This document shows, one piece after another, positions 13,234 to 20,550 of a DNA stretch of 27,617 nt. The DNA is from Proteobacteria bacterium UBA981 (GTDB lineage: Bacteria; Pseudomonadota; Gammaproteobacteria; Ga0077536), in contig DBBP01000019.1 of assembly GCA_002292285.1 (NCBI GenBank), positions 1 to 27,617 of the forward strand, read 5' to 3'. The notes beneath the pieces were generated by a model. It was not told the DNA's origin. It made no database searches and saw only the letters and a program-made list of their open reading frames with translations. Position 1 is the stretch's first letter. Every line of letters starts with the position of its first letter. Both the position numbers and the translations under genes were made by a program.

Positions 13234-15378
13234 ATGTTTTTCCCGAAAACAATCGCCTGGACACTTGCTGCGGCGACGTCCCTGGCCACTAGCCCCGCAC
13301 ATGCTGCGCCTGATCCGCAGCCCGACCCCGCGACTCAAGCGGTCAGCATGGAAGAGGTGGTCGTTACCGCCGGCTTTCGTGACACCGAACTCATGACCAG
13401 CGCCGGCAGCATTAGCGTGCTTGACCGCGAGGCGATGGTCGAACGCGCCGCCCGTCATCTGCAAGACACGCTCGCGACCATGCCGAACGTCAATTTTTCC
13501 GTGGGCGGTGCGCGCGCCCGCTTTGTGCAGATGCGCGGGGTTGGCGATCTGGAACAGTTCGTTGATCCGAAACACTTTCCTTCGGTAGGGATCGTGCTCG
13601 ACGGCATTGAGTTGTCGAACGTAGCGAGCAGCGCTTTGCTATTCGATGCGGAACAGATCGAAGTGCTGCGCGGGCCGCAGGGTACTCAGTTCGGTGCGAG
13701 CGCCCTGGCTGGCATGATTAATATTCGCAGTCGCGATCCGGGTGAGGAATTCGAAGCCGACTTTGACGCCGGTTATGGCAATTTCGAATCCTGGCATGTC
13801 AGCGCGGCCGCCGGCGGACCACTCAGCGAGACCTTGCGCGCACGCGTAGCGATTCGTCAGAACAGCTCTGACGGCTTTATGAAGAACGCCTTTCTCGGCC
13901 GTGACGACACTCAGAATCTGGACGAGCTGACCGCGCGCGCCAAGTTCATCTGGGATATCACGCCCGATCTGAGTGCCGATGTCACGACGCTCTACGTCGA
14001 TGCCGACAACGGTTACGACGCATTCACTCTGAACAATACGCGCACCACGCTCAGTGATACGCCGGGCAGTGATGCTCAGGAAGCGGTGGCCGTATCGGCA
14101 CGGCTACGCTGGGATATGGGCGCGCCGGGCGCAGTTCAGCTGCAATCGACTTTCAGCGATGCCGACGAGCGCTATGGTTTCGATGAGGACTGGGTGTTTG
14201 CAGGTTTTTGTGATGGCCGGCGCTGCGACCCAGCCTTCGAGTTCAACAGCAGCGACGCGATTGAGCGTGAACGCGAACAGGTTACCGTCGACCTGCGCTG
14301 GCTGGCCGAACACGGCAAGCTGTCGTGGGTCACCGGCGCCTATTTTCACCATCGCCAGGAAGATATGGCACGCGAACGTTTTGGCTCGTTCACGAGCAAC
14401 TATGAGACCGATCGCTATGCATTTTATGGCCAGCTCGAGCTTGCTCTCACCGAACGGGTCACAGCACGGTTGGGAATTCGCGGTGAAGCCTTCAACGACG
14501 ACTACGACGACAGCAATGCGGTAGATACCCAGACCAACGCGACGTTCTGGAGCGGCGACGCGACGCTGGAGTTTCAGGCGCGCGTTGATACCTTGCTCTA
14601 TGCGACCCTGTCGCGCGGCGCCAAACCAGGCGGTGTGAACACCAGTGCGACCTCGGTGCAGCCCATTGTTGCTGCGCGTTTTCAGCCGTTTGTCGTCGAT
14701 CGGCTGCGTTTCGACACCGAAACCCTGTTTAACAAGGAACTTGGGCTCAAGGGACGCTATCTCGACGATCGGCTGGATTTACGCTTGAGCGTGTTTCACA
14801 TGGACCGCTCAAACGCACAATTGGAAAGTTGGCTGTGGGACGCAAGTACCTTTACTTTCGTCGGCTTTCTGGACAACGTTGATGATGCTGAGAACTACGG
14901 CGTCGAGCTGGAAATGGATCTCGCTGTCACTGATGCCATTAGCCTGCTTTCGCGAGTCGGCTATCTCGAAACGAACGTGGATTCGATGCAGGTGTTCGAT
15001 CTCGATACCAACACATTCCGGACCCTCCGCGATCGCGATCAGGCCAAAGCGCCGCGCTGGCAGTATCACTTCGGGTTACGTTGGCAGGTACTGCCAGCCC
15101 TGGCCGCCAATCTCTCTATCGAAGGGCGCGACGAGAGCTTCTTTGGTTACTACCATAACGAAAAGCTGGACGACTATGCGTTGATGAACACCAGTCTCGC
15201 CTATCAGTACAAGCGGGCGACCGTACGCCTGTGGGCTCGGAATTTGCTGAATACGCAGTATGCAGTACACGGTTTGTACTTCGCCAACGACCAGCGTGAT
15301 GGCTTCAGTGTGAATCGCAGGCATGACCAGTTCGGCGAAGGGCGCGTATACGGTGCGGAATTAACCTGGGCTTACTGA
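13234..15378 (+). CDS. TonB-dependent outer-membrane receptor, probable thiamine/thiamine-precursor uptake, 714 aa
   Basis: This is an outer-membrane beta-barrel with plug. The signal peptide is residues 1-24 (cleavage after AHA) and a TonB box-like MEEVVVTAG lies at 39-47. The plug domain follows with the hallmarks VQMRGVGD, VGIVLDGIE, IEVLRGPQGTQFGASALAGMINI and the long YGNFESWHVSAAAGGPL strand start. The barrel ends in a C-terminal aromatic residue (ELTWAY), as required for assembly. Substrate is inferred from the TPP riboswitch directly upstream and the thiamine-binding protein, PnuT-type permease and kinase downstream; comparable riboswitch-controlled TonB receptors have been predicted as thiamine transporters in other Gammaproteobacteria. 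TAAGGAG lies 7-8 nt before the ATG. Confidence 0.9.
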   Translation: MFFPKTIAWTLAAATSLATSPAHAAPDPQPDPATQAVSMEEVVVTAGFRDTELMTSAGSISVLDREAMVERAARHLQDTLATMPNVNFSVGGARARFVQMRGVGDLEQFVDPKHFPSVGIVLDGIELSNVASSALLFDAEQIEVLRGPQGTQFGASALAGMINIRSRDPGEEFEADFDAGYGNFESWHVSAAAGGPLSETLRARVAIRQNSSDGFMKNAFLGRDDTQNLDELTARAKFIWDITPDLSADVTTLYVDADNGYDAFTLNNTRTTLSDTPGSDAQEAVAVSARLRWDMGAPGAVQLQSTFSDADERYGFDEDWVFAGFCDGRRCDPAFEFNSSDAIEREREQVTVDLRWLAEHGKLSWVTGAYFHHRQEDMARERFGSFTSNYETDRYAFYGQLELALTERVTARLGIRGEAFNDDYDDSNAVDTQTNATFWSGDATLEFQARVDTLLYATLSRGAKPGGVNTSATSVQPIVAARFQPFVVDRLRFDTETLFNKELGLKGRYLDDRLDLRLSVFHMDRSNAQLESWLWDASTFTFVGFLDNVDDAENYGVELEMDLAVTDAISLLSRVGYLETNVDSMQVFDLDTNTFRTLRDRDQAKAPRWQYHFGLRWQVLPALAANLSIEGRDESFFGYYHNEKLDDYALMNTSLAYQYKRATVRLWARNLLNTQYAVHGLYFANDQRDGFSVNRRHDQFGEGRVYGAELTWAY

Positions 15379-15409
15379 CAAGTGGTTCACAATCCTGCGA
15401 GGCAGCACA

Positions 15410-15658
15410 ATGAAGCTAACGATTGAAATCAGTATGTATCCGATCCGCGACGACTATCTTCCGCCGATCGACGAGTTCATCGCGGAACTCAACGAAGATC
15501 CCGCGTTTATCGTCGAGACGACCCCAACCGCAACCCGCGTGCTGGGCGACTTTGATCCGTTGATGAATATGCTGCGCGACGCGATGAAAGCAAGCTACGA
15601 AGCATTCGGTACGTCGGTATTCGTGACCAAGTTCATTCCAGGCTACGAGGTTAATTGA
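15410..15658 (+). CDS. MTH1187/YkoF-type thiamine-binding protein, 82 aa
   Basis: This is a small ferredoxin-like-fold protein of the Thiamine_BP (MTH1187/YkoF) superfamily. It shows the typical start KLTIEISMYPIRDDYLPPIDEFI, the TTPTATRVLGDFDPLMNML loop and a terminal strand SVFVTKFIPGYEV. Family members bind thiamine or its pyrimidine part and are usually cytoplasmic; no signal peptide is present here. GAGG lies 8 nt before the ATG. Its end overlaps the start of the permease gene (TTGA), suggesting translational coupling. It may capture thiamine delivered by the permease or buffer it for the kinase. Confidence 0.8.
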   Translation: MKLTIEISMYPIRDDYLPPIDEFIAELNEDPAFIVETTPTATRVLGDFDPLMNMLRDAMKASYEAFGTSVFVTKFIPGYEVN

Positions 15659-16254
15659 CCGACTCCTTCGCGAACGCGCTGGCAGCGATGTCAGCCTGGG
15701 AAGTGACTGCAGTTGCTCTGGCGCTTGCTTATCTGGTGCTGGCGGCGCGCGAACACATCGCGTGCTGGCTTTGCGCGTTCGCGAGTACCGCCATTTATAC
15801 GGCGTTGTTCTGGAACGTCAGCTTGCTGATGGAGTCTGCCCTGAACGTGTACTACATGGGCATGGCTGTGTTCGGCTGGTATCAATGGCGGGCTGGTAGC
15901 GGTGGCGTGAGTCGCACCATCTCAACCTGGACCGCGCAACGGCACGTGGTGGTCATTGGGGCCGTCGTCGTACTTGCGCTGGTAACCGGCAAAATGCTTA
16001 GTGTTTATACACAGGCGGCATGGCCGTATCTGGATTCCCTGACCAGTTGGGGGGCGGTTGTCACAACGTTCATGGTGGCGCGCAAAATTCTCGAGAACTG
16101 GATCTACTGGTTTGTTATCGATGCGCTGTCGATCCCTTTGTATATTGAACGCCAGTTACACCTCACGGCAGCTCTGTTCGCTGTCTATCTGGTGATTGTC
16201 GTGATCGGTTATGTCAGCTGGCGGCGTCGCTACGTGGCAGCGCTGAGAGGTTAA
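15655..16254 (+). CDS. pnuT: PnuC-family permease, probable thiamine transporter PnuT, 199 aa
   Basis: This is an inner-membrane facilitator of the PnuC family with about seven hydrophobic helices. Family features are SAWEVTAVALALAYLVLAAREH near the N-terminus, CWLCAFASTAIYTALFW, NVYYMGMAVFGWYQW (the WxxW that lines the substrate site) and the late helix NWIYWFVIDALSIPLYI. PnuC proteins carry nicotinamide riboside, riboflavin or thiamine; the TPP riboswitch and neighbours indicate thiamine. These transporters have no energy coupling and depend on intracellular phosphorylation, which fits the kinase gene downstream. The start is TTG 15655, overlapping the previous stop as TTGA with GAGG 4 nt upstream; ATG 15688 would remove 11 residues and lacks a ribosome site. 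Confidence 0.85.
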   Translation: MTDSFANALAAMSAWEVTAVALALAYLVLAAREHIACWLCAFASTAIYTALFWNVSLLMESALNVYYMGMAVFGWYQWRAGSGGVSRTISTWTAQRHVVVIGAVVVLALVTGKMLSVYTQAAWPYLDSLTSWGAVVTTFMVARKILENWIYWFVIDALSIPLYIERQLHLTAALFAVYLVIVVIGYVSWRRRYVAALRG

Positions 16255-16272
16255 GCTGGTAACACCTGAGAC

Positions 16273-16365
16273 ATGAATACGCAGAGTATTATTGATCCAT
16301 TACGCGCCCTCAATCTGAACGCCAATCGCCCGCGCTTCGAGGACCGTGTGCGTGCATCAAGCTGA
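16273..16365 (+). CDS. Possible 30-aa peptide overlapping the kinase start
   Basis: ATG 16273 opens a frame MNTQSIIDPLRALNLNANRP.. that ends at TGA 16363-16365, overlapping the first codons of the kinase in another frame. It fills the gap between permease and kinase almost exactly, so it could couple translation of the kinase or be a gene remnant. No clear ribosome binding site and no known family. Confidence 0.25.
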   Translation: MNTQSIIDPLRALNLNANRPRFEDRVRASS

Positions 16366-17098
16366 CACCTTGCTGGCCGATTGGGAGGCACTTGGCTGGC
16401 CTTTTCACACACCGCCGCGCCTCCTGCGACGCTTGCCCGGTGGACTTACCAATCGCAGTTTCCTGATTGAGGCGGATGCCGAACGCTGGGTCATGCGTAT
16501 TGATTCACCGCACAGCAAGACACTCGGCATCGACCGGGTTCGGGAACAAGCGCTGCTGCGTCATGCAGCCGATGCGGGGCTGGCGCCGGCGCTGCTGTGT
16601 GCCGATGCCGAGCGGGGCTACCAGATTACCGCCTATATAGAGGGACAGCATCTGAACCCGGCGGTACTCGCAGTGCACCAGCAGACTGCCTTGTTTGAAT
16701 TGTTTGAACGGGTCCACGCGCTACCTATCGAGGGTGCACCCATCGATTACCTGCGCAGCGATGACCAGGCCGATGGGAACACAGTTACCGGCGTGCTGAC
16801 GGAATTGCGCGCGGAGATTGAATCTCTCAGCACGCAATCTGATGCCGGCTTGTGCCATCACGATCCGGTGCCGGGGAATGTCATATTTACTGAGACAAAG
16901 TTGTATCTCATTGATTGGGAGTATGCAGGCCGCGGCCTACCAGTCATCGACTGGGCCGCATTGGCCTGTGAATGGCAGCTACCGCTGGCCGCGATAGGTG
17001 AAGTGAGTGGCTATGCAGAACCTGTGCTGGCCCAGGCAGAACGTAGCTACCGGACATTGTGTCATGTGTGGCAGGAACGGATTGCGAGACTCCCATAA
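16352..17098 (+). CDS. Phosphotransferase of the APH/choline kinase fold, probable thiamine kinase, 248 aa
   Basis: This is a cytoplasmic small-molecule kinase. The N-lobe has the nucleotide-binding turn LPGGLTNRSFLIEAD (about residues 28-42) and the strand WVMRID. The C-lobe has the Brenner motif CHHDPVPGNVI with catalytic Asp and Asn, and the metal-binding LIDWEYAG. The fold is shared by aminoglycoside, choline and thiamine (ThiK/YcfN) kinases; position at the end of a TPP-riboswitch operon after a PnuT-type permease points to thiamine, making thiamine phosphate and trapping it in the cell. Start GTG 16352 is preferred to GTG 16346 because GAGGA lies 8 nt before it, against 2 nt. Confidence 0.8.
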   Translation: MHQADTLLADWEALGWPFHTPPRLLRRLPGGLTNRSFLIEADAERWVMRIDSPHSKTLGIDRVREQALLRHAADAGLAPALLCADAERGYQITAYIEGQHLNPAVLAVHQQTALFELFERVHALPIEGAPIDYLRSDDQADGNTVTGVLTELRAEIESLSTQSDAGLCHHDPVPGNVIFTETKLYLIDWEYAGRGLPVIDWAALACEWQLPLAAIGEVSGYAEPVLAQAERSYRTLCHVWQERIARLP

Positions 17099-17100
17099 CA

Positions 17101-17117
17101 GCGCCCGCTCCGGGCGC
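17101..17117 (+). terminator. GC-rich hairpin after the thiamine operon
   Basis: A perfect 7-bp stem GCGCCCG/CGGGCGC with a CTC loop begins 3 nt after the kinase stop. It is followed by GTATAATTTG rather than a clean T-run, so it may be a weak terminator; the TATAAT at 17119-17124 could also be a -10 element, but no -35 is found at the right distance. Confidence 0.45.
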
Positions 17118-17210
17118 GTATAATTTGGCGTGCTATTCGCTCGATAACGCCCAGACTTCCCGACGTGCTCGCGCAGGCGCGCGCGATAACAATAAAAGTA
17201 GACAGTAATA

Positions 17211-18485
17211 ATGACCGTAGTTGAAAGCTCGTTGTGGCAAGAGCAGGCGCCCATGCCTGCGTCACTTGGTGCTGACCCATTGCCCGCGAGCACCGACGTC
17301 GCCGTTATCGGCGCCGGCTATACCGGGCTCGGCGCCGCGCATAAGCTCAAGCAATTGGGTATGGATGTGGTGGTTATCGATCAGCACGCGATCGGTTGGG
17401 GGGCGTCGTCCCGTAATGGTGGCAAAGCGCTGGTGGGTTTGAAAAACGATGCGTCGAAAGTTGTACAGACCTATGGGCGCGAGCAGGGCGAGGCGTTGTG
17501 GCGCGCCTCGGTCGCTGGCATCGATATGGTCGAGTCAATTGTTCGCAAAGAGGGCATCGATTGTGAGTTTGAACGCAGTGGGTCGGTGTATCTGGCGTGC
17601 AAACCGGCGCACTTTGACGCGATGCAGCGTGAAACCGAGTGGCTGGCCAGTAATTTCGGCTATCACCGCACCGATGTAGCACCCTCCGAACTGGCCGACG
17701 AAATCGGCACCGATGCTTATAGTGGTGGGACGATCGACCCAACGAGTGCGGGCCTGCATCCGGCGAAATGGGTCCGTGGCCTGGCTGAAATTGCGGCGCG
17801 TAATGGCGTCACATTGTGTGCCCGAAACCTGGTTCTGAACGTCGACCGTGTTGGTACACGATGGTTGGTGCGTACAACTAAAGGCGTTATGGACGCCGCT
17901 GAAGTGCTGATCGCTACCAACGGCTACACCGGTGAGATGGTGCCGGGCATACAACGGCGGGTACTGCCGGTCGGTAGTTACATTATCGCTACCGAGCCAT
18001 TGGACAGCGCATTGCAAAAGGTACTCTCACCACGCCGGCGGATGTTTTATGACTCCAACTGGTTTCTGAAATATTTTCGTATCACCAGTGACGGCCGCAT
18101 GCTGTTCGGTGGCCGCACGACAATTTCCCCCGATCAGGATTTGGCCCAAAGCGCGGCCATTCTTCAGCGCGATATGGTGGCGATGTTCCCAGCGCTCGCC
18201 GGCGTCGAGATCTCACACTCATGGAGCGGTCAGCTCGGCGTGACTTTCGATTCCATGCCACACATCGGACGCCAGGATGGTCTGTGGTATGCGCTCGGCT
18301 ACGGTGGTCATGGCGTCGCGCTGTCGACCTTGTTTGCCGATCACGTTGCTCATTTGATCGCCGGCAAACGGGACAGCAGCGTATTTATGGATATTCCTCA
18401 TGCCACGCGCTTTTTTTATCGCGGCAATCCGTGGTTTCGGCCGATGCTCGGCTGGGGCCTGCGCGCACTCGACCGCTTTCGTTAG
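17211..18485 (+). CDS. FAD-dependent amine/amino-acid oxidoreductase (DadA/PuuB-like), 424 aa
   Basis: The DAO-family flavoenzyme signature is clear. The dinucleotide-binding motif VAVIGAGYTGLGAAHKLKQLG starts near residue 30, an acidic residue ends the second strand (VVVIDQ), and GWGASSRNGGKAL is the conserved flavin-contact segment typical of PuuB/glycine-oxidase relatives. The second FAD motif EVLIATNGYTGE and the C-terminal GQLGVTFDSMPHIG..LWYALGYGGHGVALS complete the fold. It probably oxidises a primary or secondary amine or amino acid in the cytoplasm; the substrate is unknown. It follows the thiamine kinase by 112 bp with a hairpin between, so co-regulation with the riboswitch operon is possible but unproven. 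Confidence 0.8.
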   Translation: MTVVESSLWQEQAPMPASLGADPLPASTDVAVIGAGYTGLGAAHKLKQLGMDVVVIDQHAIGWGASSRNGGKALVGLKNDASKVVQTYGREQGEALWRASVAGIDMVESIVRKEGIDCEFERSGSVYLACKPAHFDAMQRETEWLASNFGYHRTDVAPSELADEIGTDAYSGGTIDPTSAGLHPAKWVRGLAEIAARNGVTLCARNLVLNVDRVGTRWLVRTTKGVMDAAEVLIATNGYTGEMVPGIQRRVLPVGSYIIATEPLDSALQKVLSPRRRMFYDSNWFLKYFRITSDGRMLFGGRTTISPDQDLAQSAAILQRDMVAMFPALAGVEISHSWSGQLGVTFDSMPHIGRQDGLWYALGYGGHGVALSTLFADHVAHLIAGKRDSSVFMDIPHATRFFYRGNPWFRPMLGWGLRALDRFR

Positions 18486-18684
18486 CTGGTCGCAGAACGG
18501 GCGCGACCGCACTGAGGACAACGTTGCGGGTTTGATCAAACACGCGTGAGCTTCCCGTGCAGTTTAAAACAAGGGTGGCAAACTCGGGGCCTTCCCGGCA
18601 AATGCCTTTTGTATACTGGCCATTCCAAGTTTTACCGAGCTGTTGGTCTGTGTATCAAGCGAAGCGATTAATAGTGAGCACCCG

Positions 18685-20322
18685 ATGCGCGTAGTGCACG
18701 GGCTTGCCATCAGTGTGCTGCTGGCGTTCGTGTTGGCAACGGCAATCGTGCTGCCCGACCATCTGAGTACGCTGGTCGGCCTGAACAACCGGGCAGTCTA
18801 CGGGGGCGTTGGTTATGCCGCCGTCGGGCTCGCCGCACTACTTGTGACATTGGTCCCGGGGCGCGCGTTTCCATTGTGCCTGCTCGCCGTTGTCGGCGTG
18901 TTCGAGCTCACCCATTTCTGCTACATGGCTTACTTCGGCGGCGTCATTGATGCCAATGTGATCACCCATGGGCTGGATGAACTGGCAGACGTGACCGAGG
19001 CGGCAATGGCGGTTTCAGATCAGTTGATGCTGGCTCCTTTGCTGGTACTGGTGCCTTACATAGCCGCGGGCTGGGTGTTTTTTGCCGCCGCTGCTGCGCG
19101 CCAAACGGTGCCGTTGATGAGCGTGGTGGTGATCGCCATGCTGGCCTTTGGCCCTTATAAAGTGCTCGGCGCGAAAGATCCCGTCAAATATTTCCCCATC
19201 GATGTCTATCCGTCTATATCAAACAGCTATCTGACCTTCTCATTATTGCTGTCTCGTGCGTTGCCGTTCGGAAACAAGCATCGCCACGTGGGCGAACAGG
19301 TAGACTTTTCACCAGTCGCAGTGTCGCGCATCGCAGAACCGGCTCCGGTCACGGTGGTACTCATCATGGCGGAGAGCCTCGCTTCGCAACGCATGTCGCT
19401 GTTTGGTTTTGACCGCCAGACGACACCGCGCCTTCAATCGCTCACCGAGGATCCACACTTCACCTATGCGGAAGGTATTTCCGCGGGTGTCGGGACTTTG
19501 TCTTCGTTCCATTCATTCTGGAACGGGGTGCGCGACCCGCGTGACGAACAACGCTTCGCCACCCATCGTACAAATCTGTTTCGCTTGGCCGGAAGAGGTG
19601 GATTCCACATCCAGTTTTATTCCGCGCAGGGCATGAATCTGTTGCGCGGAGCCGGCACGCGTTACATTGATAAGCTCGTGACACAGAATATTGCGCAGGA
19701 CGAGTACGACGAACTGCACGACGAGATGTTGCTCAAGTACGCGCGAGATTTATCGCTGCAGAGCCACAATTTCGTGGTTTTCCATCAGCGTAGCGCGCAC
19801 GGACCCTATCCACACAATTACCGTTTGCGTCCGGAGCTGGCTATCTTTCCTACCGAGGACTTGCCGTACGCAGAGTTCCAACGCAATGGCTACGACAATG
19901 CCGTGCGCTATAACGACTTCATCATTCATACGCTGATTACCATCATGCGCGAGCGGGTGGCTGGGCCGTTGTTAATCGCGGTGACGTCCGATCATGGGCA
20001 GTTTCTCGGCGAGAACCCTGCTGGCCTGTTCGGTCATGGTCAGCTCGATCCGGGCAATACCCGAGTGCCGGTGCTGTTCTATTCTCACGGTCTCGATGCG
20101 GAGTTGGAGACGGCGTTGAGGAAACTACAGCGTCCCACTCATTACGAATTGATCGAGCTACTCGCGCTGGCATTCGGTTATGAATTAGGCGACGCCGATG
20201 CAGAACCGGGCGTGTTTTATATCAATGGTAGCGGCCGCTTCGGACGGCACGGCTACATTCGGATCGACAAAGGTCCGCTCAATGAGGACCCGCCACGTTT
20301 CGAAATTATCCCGGCGGGATAA
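18685..20322 (+). CDS. Membrane-anchored alkaline-phosphatase-fold protein (phosphoethanolamine transferase/LTA synthase-like), 545 aa
   Basis: The N-terminal part has about five hydrophobic helices (residues 1-170), followed by a periplasmic sulfatase/alkaline-phosphatase domain. Metal and nucleophile residues can be placed: Glu230 in MAESLASQRMSLFGF, Thr271 in AGVGTLSSFHSF as likely nucleophile, His372 in RSAHGPYPHNY, Asp436-His437 in SDHGQFLGEN and a further His in FGHGQ. This matches the EptA/sulfatase-type transferase layout. The donor and acceptor are unknown; addition of phosphoethanolamine or phosphoglycerol to a surface glycan or lipid is likely. ATG 18685 is chosen over an upstream TTG because the first helix starts there. 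GC-rich like its neighbours. Confidence 0.8.
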   Translation: MRVVHGLAISVLLAFVLATAIVLPDHLSTLVGLNNRAVYGGVGYAAVGLAALLVTLVPGRAFPLCLLAVVGVFELTHFCYMAYFGGVIDANVITHGLDELADVTEAAMAVSDQLMLAPLLVLVPYIAAGWVFFAAAAARQTVPLMSVVVIAMLAFGPYKVLGAKDPVKYFPIDVYPSISNSYLTFSLLLSRALPFGNKHRHVGEQVDFSPVAVSRIAEPAPVTVVLIMAESLASQRMSLFGFDRQTTPRLQSLTEDPHFTYAEGISAGVGTLSSFHSFWNGVRDPRDEQRFATHRTNLFRLAGRGGFHIQFYSAQGMNLLRGAGTRYIDKLVTQNIAQDEYDELHDEMLLKYARDLSLQSHNFVVFHQRSAHGPYPHNYRLRPELAIFPTEDLPYAEFQRNGYDNAVRYNDFIIHTLITIMRERVAGPLLIAVTSDHGQFLGENPAGLFGHGQLDPGNTRVPVLFYSHGLDAELETALRKLQRPTHYELIELLALAFGYELGDADAEPGVFYINGSGRFGRHGYIRIDKGPLNEDPPRFEIIPAG

Positions 20323-20502
20323 GTGTGGACAGGCAGTCTATTCGCTGTGGGCCACACGGGCGGAAACGCCTGCCGGTTCGTGCCGGGCACCCTCGGGCTT
20401 AGCGAAACACCGTCCTGACTCGCGAGCAGATCGGAGCTGCGGCGCGAATACCGGCCCGGAAAGCCCTGCTACCCCGAGCGGCTGTCGTACCTAGCCGTGA
20501 GT

Positions 20503-20521
20503 AAAAAAGCTTACCGCAAGC
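20503..20521 (-). terminator. Weak terminator of the MscS gene
   Basis: Read on the minus strand, GCTT-GCGGT-AAGC forms a short stem followed by six T. It lies about 30 nt beyond the MscS stop codon in the convergent intergenic region. Confidence 0.45.
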
Positions 20522-20550
20522 CGACCGGATACCGCGAAGGGCGATACGCG

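Noticed and set aside
17119..17124. TATAAT as a promoter for the FAD oxidoreductase
   Set aside because: No -35-like sequence at 16-18 bp; overlaps the tail of the hairpin.
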